Assembly: GCA_009760855.2 (NCBI GenBank)
Contig: WPIO01000019.1
Location: 1,657,001 to 1,721,000 of the forward strand
DNA from: Cristatella mucedo
Taxonomy: Eukaryota; Bryozoa; Phylactolaemata; Cristatellidae
Length of the DNA: 64,000 nt
Reading direction: 5' to 3'
The notes under the pieces were generated by a model. The model saw nothing but the letters and a program-made list of their open reading frames with translations. It was not told the DNA's origin and ran no database searches. Positions 38,456-49,182 of the stretch are shown in pieces (the first letter of the stretch is position 1; every line of letters starts with the position of its first letter). The translations under genes and the position numbers were made by a program.

Positions 38456-41270
38456 ACATGGTGGGATGCACTGCCTAAGACAACCTTCTAGACTCCTTAT
38501 CATTGGCTGCCTACCGAAGGGGCACGGTCAAATATAATAAACAGGTACATTCACTTAGTCCAGACGATGACCCCTACATTTGTTATTCATTTAAGCAAAT
38601 CAATTACATGTCAACATAATTGCTAAACGAGCTATGAAGACCCTATTTAAAAAGCTGTTTCTACCTCATAACTTCTGTTTTTGCATGAGACTATTTTTGT
38701 TGGCTACCATATGCAGTCAGGCTTTGAATACATAACACTACATCATCCCAGCAACTTAGCGTTCGGTGACCAAGAAATGAGTATTTCCTAGCGCCATTCA
38801 TCGTCAGTAGCGAAAATGATCGACAATATGATTCAGTGCCGCCTTCAAGCCATTTCGACGGACGTGGGCAATGCCCTTTCCTACGAAAGCCGACAATTTT
38901 AGTGCGGTTTACGTGGTCGTCGATGTTTCCCGGTGCCGAGCTTATGCACCAGCAGCAAGTAAGTTCGATTCTACCCTGGTAGTACTCCTATAAAGTGGTA
39001 TGCAAAGGAGCAGCGTGCAACATGACTCGTGATGGAGGCAAAATACACATAACAGAAATGGCACTTGGTAAAGACTAACTACATCAGTATTAGCAAAGCA
39101 AAGGGTGTAAGACGCCGACTCCCAATTCACAAGACACTTAGCACAACAGAGGCTAAAGGCTTGCCCACATCCCTCAAAAGATGTGCGACATGACCGACTG
39201 CAGATTAAGCAGGCGGTGGTTGTGAGTCTCACATTGTATTGTTAACCAGCTACTGTAACCGTTAATTCCGATGTTTATTATAAAAAAGGAGAATCGGGTG
39301 CGAGCTCAATGCAATATCTGGAATAGGCATGGTTCCTTCATGTGAAGCACATCCAAGTTAATCGGGGTGAATAGATCGTCTGAGCACCAGTTGCATGTTG
39401 TCCGAGAGTCTGTCAACAGACGCATTAATGACAGGAGACGAACGGCGTCCCAACGCGGCTGATGACTAGACTATGCCATTGCAGGCAGCCAGTGGGTGGT
39501 TACCTCTAGCAGGAACTTCTCAGTAAAGCTTGCGGTCTTGGCTTAAAATGCACAAAAGCAGTAAGCAGGATCTGTCGCCAAAGCATGTATATAATTAAGG
39601 GAAAGAGTCATGCCAGCAGAAAACGGATAACGTGTTCCAGATCAAACAAAGCAGATGCAAACGACGAGGTACAAAATCTTGTACTGCCTGATCATCAACC
39701 CATTTTCGGTTTCCCAGCAGCATTGGGAAAATAAGGCCGGTAGTTGGAGTTGAGCTCGATCGTAGTACAACGGTCATTTTGTGTCCATATATGCATCTTG
39801 GATTGGCAGTTAAAACTCCTAGAAGCGCTTGGCACCATTCCTCGAAGCACTGGAAAGGAGGAAAGGGATAGCTTATCAGTCAGGCAGGACACCAATACTT
39901 TTAACTAGAAGACAATCGCATCAAAGATATAACGGATGGCCGCACATTTGAGACCTGCGAAAGAAAATAGTGCACCCAGAGACAAAACAAACTATAAGCT
40001 AACACGCCCACAGTAAGTAAGTTGTGTCAGCGCTTAGATGAGGGGGACGTGCTCGTGAGCAGTGCCAATACAATGCTGGTTAAGATTAGGATGCAATAAA
40101 CTCGAGGTACTGCTAACACATACCAACATTATCAGGATATTCGTATCGCCTGGCTACTCGGCCACGGTTTCAGATTCTGTGTTGGAAACCAGATCCAATC
40201 TCTAAGAAATGAGCACAGCCTAAGGTCATAAGATCACTTAAGGTCAGACGTCAGCCACAGCTGATGTCAAGGGCCAGCTTTCTGCTTTTCAGGTGCTCAA
40301 TTTATTTTTGGAAACATAGGATTCGGGTTTCCAAGCAAAGCACTAGAACATTCGCCGTTATGCAAGGTAACCAGATGTGCTTGCACGACTATTCATTACT
40401 ACAGTATAAATTAGAATTGATAGGCCAGGCAACATAGAAGACACTCACGTCTATGACAGTGCAATGTACGATATTTCCAATACCCACTTTCTCTATTGCA
40501 GACAGGTCAAAAACAAAAAGAAAAATGCTAGCGCTGTGAATTGCAATGAAACTGGCTTGCAGGAGACGTTACCTTTCAAGTGGTATTTTGTCATGCTGCA
40601 TAAAAACCGAGAAACCGTCGGGCCTACAATACGAGTAGGACACACTGGCCACCATTTAAACGACACTGCCTCAACATTTTTTCAAGTCCCACAGCAATAC
40701 AGCTCTAGAGCCTGGCTATGCCGGCAGGCATTAACAAGTGAAACGAAGCGGCTTGTCCTCAGCTGGTCCACACATGTAGGCTGCTCTGGCTCCACTCTGG
40801 ATGCTCCCAAACTTTGCCACGAGTACAGCCTGCAAGTTTTGCTGCCCCCTCATTAGCAAAGCATAGAATGCAAAAGTGATACGAAATTTCCCTGTCAACA
40901 TTTACTACTTGCATTAGCTAATCTCTACAGTTATTATGACTTCTTGTACACACGTAGTCTGAATGCCTGGAAAGTGTCTGACAGCAGAAAAGGACTCGAC
41001 TGTAGAAGATCTACCGTTATTGTCTTCATACAGCCAGCCGCGAACGTCCCCCTAATGGACCATTGAAAATGTCTATGAACGATTGTGCGCATGTGAGCGT
41101 GCATGCGGGAGCAGATGCCTGCATCGGTACACACCTACATACTCTAAACGTCTGCAAGTAGCGCAAGCGACCCGAAAATTTTTGAGGGCGACTATTTGAG
41201 TAGATGCAGGCCGGCAGGAAGCTGGCACGATGGTGCGCATCACAGAGTGTAAGTCCACCAGATGCCTGCA
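38456..41270. other. Mostly unassigned sequence
   Basis: No repeat family seen. A few minus-strand open segments with possible splice sites exist (Cys-rich one at 39128-39232, another at 39715-39850, and 40449-40492), so an unrecognised minus-strand gene is possible. Confidence 0.3.
40449..40492 (-). CDS. Weak candidate exon, unidentified
   Basis: Acceptor ctgcaatag and donor gtgagt flank a 44-nt open segment reading KVGIGNIVHCTVID. No partner exon was joined with confidence. Confidence 0.2.
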
Positions 41271-41274
41271 CATC

Positions 41275-41465
41275 TATTTAAATGTCGTCAATTCAGGGGA
41301 TGTCCTGACGTCAGTCAGGAGTGAGTTCCGGGCTAGTTGAGAGCATATGAACTAAAGACAAGGGTCCAAACGATGTGAGGCTGGTTCGAGGCACAGTTAA
41401 ACGACTTGAATCAGAAAAGGAGGTTGCACGAAGCCTAGCCTGACTGGGCAGTAGTTTAGATCGAC
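41275..41465 (-). mobile_element. L2/CR1-like LINE fragment
   Basis: Minus-strand piece of late ORF2, abutting a plus-strand copy head to head. Confidence 0.6.
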
Positions 41466-42230
41466 TGGTAGTTTAATCCCAATCAAAGAAGAAAACCAGT
41501 CCTCTAGACCCTATTCCAACTGTCCTGCTTCTACGATGCACTGACCTGCTGCTGTCATGCAAAACTAACATCATACCAAAACTCTGCAGCTAGGCTTGTC
41601 TATCTTGTGAGCATCGAAGTTGCCACATCACACCACTTCTCGCCGACCTGCACTGGCTACCAGTCAAGCAAAGGATCGACTTCAAGGTTTTGTCGTTCAC
41701 TTTTAGGTCACTTAATTTTTTGGCTCCAGCCTATGTCTCAGATCTACTCCCTCACCAGGCCAAACATCATACTACCCGCTTTTCGGAAACTAACTGTTTA
41801 TCTTTACCTCGTACAATCCTCAAATTCTTTGGAGACCGTGCAATGAATTTGTATGCTCCCAAAGCCTGGAGCTCACTCCCGACTTCTGTGACGACATTCC
41901 CTGATTTGACCACATTTAAAAAGAAGTTAAAAATGCACGTATTTATGGCAACCTTTATGTATGTAACATGCATGGGTCCCTGTGATTCGTCCTTAAAGTG
42001 CCGGCTGACACTGTGCATTCTGCCAGTAACCACACTTGCATGTTGACCCTGTGCATGTCACCCCTAACCATGTGATTCATGTTTTTTTTTATTAAGCATG
42101 ATATTAATGATATTAAGCACCACTCACCATTCGATCGTGTTTCCTTTGCAGCAAATGTAAAGCGCCTAGAAAAAGATTTGAGTTCTCTGAGGGCGCTTTA
42201 TCAAGTGCATTATTATTAGTATCATTATTA
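41466..42230 (+). mobile_element. L2/CR1-like LINE, 3' part
   Basis: Short RT-upstream piece, then late ORF2 (FGDRAMNLYAPKAWSSLPTS), 3' UTR, hairpin and an ATT-rich tail at 42155-42230. Confidence 0.85.
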
Positions 42231-42234
42231 GCCC

Positions 42235-43905
42235 CAGGTCTTGTCCCGGCACCTTTAAAAAAGGCTGTAGTCAGGTCACTACTCGAGAAAGCAACACTAG
42301 ACAAAAAGAACTTTAGCAACTTTTGCTCTGTCTCCCTTCTACGTTCCTATCAAAGAACGAGTAGTGGCAGACCAGCTGAACTCATATATTGAAAGTTCTA
42401 ACCTTGCTAGTACGTTCCAGTCTGGTTTTAGAGCTAATCCCTCCACAGAGTCAGCATTGCTTCGGGTGTATTAACGACCTAGTTAGGAATGCAGACTTAA
42501 GTCGAGTATCTCTGGTTGTTTTGCTCGATCTTTCGGCTGCTTTTGATACTATGGATCACCAAGTCCTTCTTGAGTGCCTCTCATCTTGGCCGGGCATTAC
42601 TGGTATTGCATTGCAATGGTTCAAGTCCTATCTCAGTGGGAGACTCCAGAGTATTCATGTGAATGGACAAAGATCATCCAAGGAACCTCTGAGATATGGG
42701 GTACCTTAGGAATCTGTGCTAGGTCCGGTTCTTTTCACGGTTTATACTCTGCCTCTTGCTGATGTGATTGCCAAGCACAATCTAGGCTTTCACTTCTATG
42801 CGGTTGACACTCAGTTGTACCTTTGCTTTGATCCCCCCCAGCATTCGAGCACCTCGAATTCTCTCAACTCACTTGCTGCATGTATTCATGACATCTGCAA
42901 ATCGATGGCAGCAAATTTTCATAAATTGGATGATGATAAAACCAACTTACTAGTTATGTGGAAACCAAGTGTGATTCAGAAATTGGAAAGGTAATGCTCA
43001 AAATCGGCTCTACTAGCATATCTCCTGTTGAATCTGCACGAAATCTAGGAGTCCAGTTCCAAAGTGACTTTCCATTGGACGACCACATCAGCTCCACGGT
43101 CAAGCCTGCCTACTTTCAACTACATAACATTGCTAAAATTTGGGCTTGTTTAGACAGGGATACCACATCTAAATTGGTCCATGCATTTGTGACATACCAC
43201 CTCGACGCCTGGAAGTCACTGGTTGCTGGTCTTACGGCCTGTGCAATCAGGCGTTTACAGTTGGTGCAAAACACTGCAGCTATGCATATCTGTCAGGAGC
43301 CTCACTGTTGCCACATCACTTCTCGCCGACCTGCACTGGTTCGCAGTCAAGTAACGCATCGACTTCAAGGTCTTGTCACTCACTTTTAGGTCGCTTCCTT
43401 CTTTGGCTCCATCCTACCTATCTGATCTACTCCCCCATCAGGTCGAGCATGGTACCACCTGCTTTTCGGAACCTGACTTGTTTACATACACATCATATGA
43501 ATCTCAATCCTTTGGAGACCGTGCCTTTAGTTCGTATTCTCCCAAAGCCTGGAACTCACTCCCGACTTGCATCACGACATCTCATGACTTGTCCACATTA
43601 AAAAAGAAACAAAAACGCATCTATTTATCACAGCATTTAGTGATTTCCTGTGATTCGTCCTTCGTATACTTATGCGTGCTGCCGCTGCACATTCTGCCAC
43701 TAACCACATTTGCATGCTGACCCTGTGCATGTCACACCTAACCATGTTATTCATGTTGTTTATCGAGCATGATATTACTCACCATTCAATCGCGTTTCCC
43801 TTTGCAGCAAATGTAAAGTGCCTAGAAAGAGATTTGAGCTCTCCGAGGGTGCTATATCAAATGCATTATATTATTATAATAATAATTATTATTATTATAG
43901 AGCAA
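42235..43905 (+). mobile_element. L2/CR1-like LINE, best preserved copy
   Basis: Contains a nearly complete reverse transcriptase region: VLLDLSAAFDTMDHQVLLEC, ALQWFKSYLSGR, RYGVP, SVLGPVLFTVYTLPLADVIA, FHFYAVDTQLYL, then the C-terminal AFSSYSPKAWNSLPTC, 3' UTR, hairpin and an ATT tail. The YADD box reads YAVD, so the first catalytic aspartate is lost, and several frameshifts are present. The endonuclease is missing (5' truncation). The RT block order fits the L2/CR1 clade. Confidence 0.92.
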
Positions 43906-43909
43906 GATA

Positions 43910-44425
43910 TTTACGGGATCTAAAAGTGAGTGACACAACCTTGAAGTCGATACATTGCTTGATTAACAGCCAGTGCAAATCGGTGAGAAGTGATGTAATG
44001 TGGTGAGTTTGAAGACAGATAACTTTGCTGCAGAGTTGAGCAACAACGGTAAGAGCCTTACTGCACAGTCCGGAAGACCTGCAAGTAGTGACTTGCAGTA
44101 GTCAAGACCGAATGTCACAAATATGCAAGAAGCAGCTTGGATGTGCGATTCCTATCTTAGCAGGCTCAAATTTTTGCAATATATCTTAGCTGAAAGTAGG
44201 CAGACTTTACTGTGGCGCTTGTGTGGTCGTCCAAGGAACATTCATTTTGAAACAGGATACCACGATTTCGTGCAGATGCTATGGGAGATTTGTTGACGGA
44301 ACTGATTTTGAGTACGAGTCTTTCCAGTATCCGAGTAACATTTAGTTTGCACATAACCAACAAGTTGGTTTAATCGTCATTCAATTTGATATGCATCGTG
44401 TCAACTTAGCCTCGAGTTAATCACT
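43910..44425 (-). mobile_element. L2/CR1-like LINE fragment
   Basis: Minus-strand RT C-terminal half matching other copies (LLVMCKLNVT, SARNRGILFQNECSLDDHTS-type segments). No 3' tail. Confidence 0.75.
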
Positions 44426-45725
44426 GGCTGATGGGTGGTGGGCAGCAAGCTATGCTTGAACGTGGATCTCTTGAACCGAAGGAGTTTGTTCATCCAAAAC
44501 TCAGACGGCATAGGGCAGGCAACATTTGCCTGTCGGTGGGAGCATAAACTATAGGTAATTTATAGGGCTCCATCCACTGCTTGGGAGCGTTTCGCCGACG
44601 ACGCCGAGGTCAGGCAACGGCGAAATGCTCTTTTGGAGCATCTTTCTGGTTGCTGTTTCGTCTCGAGCAGGCTGAGCTGGCACTGCAGTCTGTACTGGTA
44701 CGGTTAACGAGGCATAGTAAAAGATACCAGAACTCCACCTCTGAGCACCAGCAGTAGAGAGAAAGGCGAGTACATGATCTGACTGACTAGCAGCACCTGC
44801 TTTGTCTACCTGCACCTGGAACATTCAGCAGGAGAAGCAACGAAGCAGCAGTAATTCGGCGTTTTCTCCCACGTGACAAGTAATGCTAGAACAACACAAC
44901 AAGTTTAGATAACGACATTTCCCGACGAATGGCTTTCTTGCTGATTTCGGTTTTTAAAGTTTTTCTATACGTATATGTCATGATTGCACATAACAAAATT
45001 CAATGAAGTTTGATAAAAATTTTTTTTATAGCAACATTAATCTAACAAAATTCAGAAATGTACTCCTGCAGTTAGTTGTACAAAAAGAATTGAATTTACA
45101 TTTGAAATATCCAGTTGGTCCAAGTATTGGCCGAGTTATGTCACTTACAATGCAAAACGCAAGACAGTAACAGAAGCTGCTTAAAAGTCAAACACTTTAC
45201 CGCAACAAGCTGAAAAAATGTACCTCAATGTGCCACCGTTCAAGCAGTTAGAACAAAAGTCGTAGGAAAATTTGTTAATTATCGATATACTGCTTTCGGT
45301 TTACTTTCAAGTTAGACATGACTTGCCAATAATTATTTCACTGCTCTCCATTCAAATGGAAATCGTGAAAACTTCGGGTATTTATAAGGTGTTTGTCTTT
45401 CGAAAGGTGCCCTAACCACATATTCGATTGTTGGACCTATCTTCACACAACTTTTTCGATATGGCTCATGGAGCTTATGGAGGCGGTAGCCAGTGCATGG
45501 GCAATAACGTCGTGCGTCTACAGATAGTGTGAATGCCGGCTGCACTGCGAGAAAGGAAGCCATAGCCTTAACAATTTAATATGTACACCATGTAACATCA
45601 CATTTGGAGGGCACCTTACGTGTTTAGTGAGCTCTTACCAAAAAACTGTGGGCAAACAATAGCCAAAGTGCTCACAAGGCAAATCGTAACTGCTCCTAGC
45701 ATGTGATTGCAGAGTCAACAATGAC

Positions 45726-45866
45726 TTACTGAGCTTCGAACTCTGCAAGCTCTTGGGATGCACTGCAGGGCTCCTCACGACGATAAAGGCTAGCTAGTAC
45801 CAAGGCACACACTATGCTTGGAATGAAGATGACTAGACACCATCCCACGCAGAACCACATGCCACT
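45726..45866 (-). CDS. Prominin terminal exon, TM5 and cytoplasmic tail
   Basis: Acceptor tttgtag. It reads SGMWFCVGWCLVIFIPSIVC then ALVLASLYRREEP and a short acidic tail ending EAQ and TAA. TM5 followed by YRR matches the family. The stop overlaps a perfect donor consensus (CA then gtaagt), so an alternative longer tail is possible. Confidence 0.92.
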   Translation of the reverse strand, partial: SGMWFCVGWCLVIFIPSIVCALVLASLYRREEPCSASQELAEFEAQ

Positions 45867-48220
45867 CTACAAACACAAGAGCCGAGCAGCCGTGTTAGTG
45901 CACGCACTGGGTCGGTGTGCTGCTGAGCTACATATTCATATGCAAGGTTACATCGTGGTAATAACCTAAGACTGATCTTACCAACGGATTAAGAGCTTCC
46001 GTGCACGCGACGTTAGCCATCGACTGGACTTGCTGATAGATTGGGAGGCATGACGAGCCATTCTTAATCTAAAATGGCATTGCCAATGGGTTGAGCAAAT
46101 CCTCCAAATATATTATGATAGCAATATTAGGCGATAGCGAGCACAGGGCAATCACTCATGATCACGGCAACACAAAAGATGCATAGTACAGCTCAACCGT
46201 CATAACTCTTGTGCTAATCAACTGCGGCTTCCTTAGCGCGACAGTTAGCTGCCAATGTAGGGCAATATTTGCTGATAACTTAGAGAGAGGCAAACATACA
46301 GGCAAACCATAATCAAACTGAAGATAAACAGTACAGGGAAAAATCCACGGAATTCATAGTAGCAAACAGGTCTTCAAGTAAATGAAGTGCAAAATCAACA
46401 AACGATTACCATGCAATAACCGACAGAAGGGTGTAACTGCTAGTGATGGTTACAGGAGCAAAGTGTTCAGGAGCAAATGTCACGTCAAACACATTGCCCC
46501 TTCCCATTTAGGTGCAGCTTGCAGCAAGCGGACAATAAGCACTGGCACGCGTGGAGGAGGCATACACACTGAGTGTGCATGCACGCAGGCATACAGTAAC
46601 ACGTAACAATTTCCACACCTCATTTTGGAGTTCAATAATTTTTCCCTACCTCATTTTGGAGTTCATCGATTTCCTGATCGATAATTGACATGATCCGGTC
46701 GGCGACTTCCGAGATCGCCTAAAAAGCATGTGCACTGCCAGCTTTTAGACCTCTGAAAATCTAGCATCTAGGCTCAGAATAGCAAGCACGTGACAGCAGA
46801 ATGTGGGCATGAACTTTGTTATTCAAGGTCGTGACTGTAGAATACCATGACCAAAATCAGCAGACAGTAGCAAGAGCAGAAAAAGGGGCACTGGACTCGA
46901 CTTGCCTTTTACAGCAACACGAGCAATTATAATGGCTAGCTCTCAAAAACAGCAATGTTTAATAGCTGCATAGCTTTTATGAAGTAATTCTAGTAAGAAC
47001 AACATTCACTGCAATGCTTGGCCACTAGGGTCCTGTCAAAGAATGCTACTTGTACCTTGGGTCGACAACCAATGATTCCAACGTCTAATGCAATCTCTCG
47101 AGAAGATCCAGAAATACATTTTATTTTAGCGCACCACAGTGCACATCAATACGAATTTATGCACCGGTGTTTGCTCGCACACGTCAGTTACCTCCTGTAT
47201 GACTGCAGTCACATTTATGCGATCCCGAAAATTGGCAACTAGATATGTCAAGTTTCGTAGCCGGCCCTGAAACACAATATTGCAAGTACACATTTACAAA
47301 TATGTAAGGAGGTTCAGGCACACCTCCACGTTAACATGCACGATAGGTCAGGCTGTTATGCAATACTTACAACGATGCTCTGCTGCCTCTGAAGGTCACC
47401 TAAAGATGAATTCAGATGGGTCTGAAAGAAAGAGGACCACTTCAATTTGTGCTCCAGCTTTATACGGCAAGCTCATGGACTCTGAGACGTCAAACACACG
47501 AGGAAACACCTCACAGAATAAAGCAGTCACACTTGCACCCTGCTTCTGCCAAGTGTCCTAGATTAATACATACGGTATAGTGCCTTAAGAAAGATAAATC
47601 AGCCTAGACACTTTACATATACTGAGAAGAAAGCATGTCGATTCAGTAATAATAGTATGCACAACCCCAGCATGTATGAGCGCATTATTGACAATTCACA
47701 GGGCTGAAGCAAATGCTTGTTTTCTGGTGGTTTTCTTATAGTTTTGTAGTCTTGATTTAGATGTGTAAGTCGGGGAACGTTGTGAGGTCGATCAGTTTTA
47801 AGTTGCAGGCTTTATGAAACGAAGAAGAAATGAGTAGAAATAAGAGACGGTATAGGAATAAGAGATGGTATAGAAATATGAGCCGGCGTGGAAATAAGAC
47901 ACAATATAGAAATAAGATACAGCATATAAATGAGACACGGCATAGAAATGAGACACGGGATAGAAATAAGAGACAGCATAGAAATAAAAGACGGCATATA
48001 AATAAGAAATGTTATAGAAATAGGAGATGATGTAGCAATAGGCACAGCTAGACGACTGGAGTCAAATAAGTGGGCAGTGAGCAGGCTGCAATGCAAGTAG
48101 GAATGTCGGCAATGCAAGTTGTGAGCCCATTGCTATAATCTTGACGTGCTAAAAGAGAGGAAGAAATCAAAGAACAGGTACAGGTGGACGCATGCATAGA
48201 AATGAGAGCACAAATTGTGC

Positions 48221-48285
<65 letters not shown>

Positions 48286-49147
48286 TGGACTCAGAGAACA
48301 GATTTAGGGTATGCCACATATCTAAGAAGAGCTCACTAATTGATCAATAGCTGATGACGTACAAGTTCAGAAATCTTCTGATGAATACAGAGTTCGTCTG
48401 TGACTAGAATAGGCTGCAGCACAGCAAAGCTGTGTCTTTTACCTTTTCGACAGACAGTTTGCACTCTAGAATGCAACAGCTGCTCTAGGGCGTTTTGCTG
48501 ACAACTAGTGTGCCTCTACTATTGCTTGCTGAAGACGAACGTACAACTAAAAAAAAAAAACGCAGTGCTGTGCACGAAGGCCTTCAAGTGTACTTGCCGA
48601 GACGTTCACCATGTTGTCGATGACTTGAGCAATGATAAGTTTAAGTTCATATGCCTGGCTTGGATACTGACAAAAAGATAAATAATAATCAATTAAGTAC
48701 TTCCGTATTGCCAAGCAAGCAAAAAGCCAACCATGCAAGTGACACACAGCTCAACAGGGTTGGATTCACTGCAAACTTCGAGCAACACTACTTGCCTCTG
48801 GTGCGATCTGCTGTGCAACCTGCGTGAGGTTGCTCTCACCCAGCTGGTCCATGAACTAATACAAAAAACAAGCACTATGTAGTGAACACTGAAGATCAAT
48901 GCAAGCATGGTGTGCTTGAACAAGCAAACGGATGGGAAGGACCTGTGACTAGCAAGGCATTGGATCAAACCTACGGCACTAAAATAATGAAGATAAGTGA
49001 AATCAAGCAGTGGCAAAGGAGTAGAGTAGGTAATGATGCACAAAGAAGCAAGCATGCTCAATTACACACGGGCACACACACACACAGACACACACACAGA
49101 CACATAGACACATAGACACACAGGCACACACACACACACACACTCAA

Positions 49148-49182
<35 letters not shown>

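Noticed and set aside
44549-44824. Possible terminal exon of prominin
   Set aside because: The 91-residue frame is open, but joining it from the TM5 exon through likely acceptors gives immediate stops, apart from one weak site.
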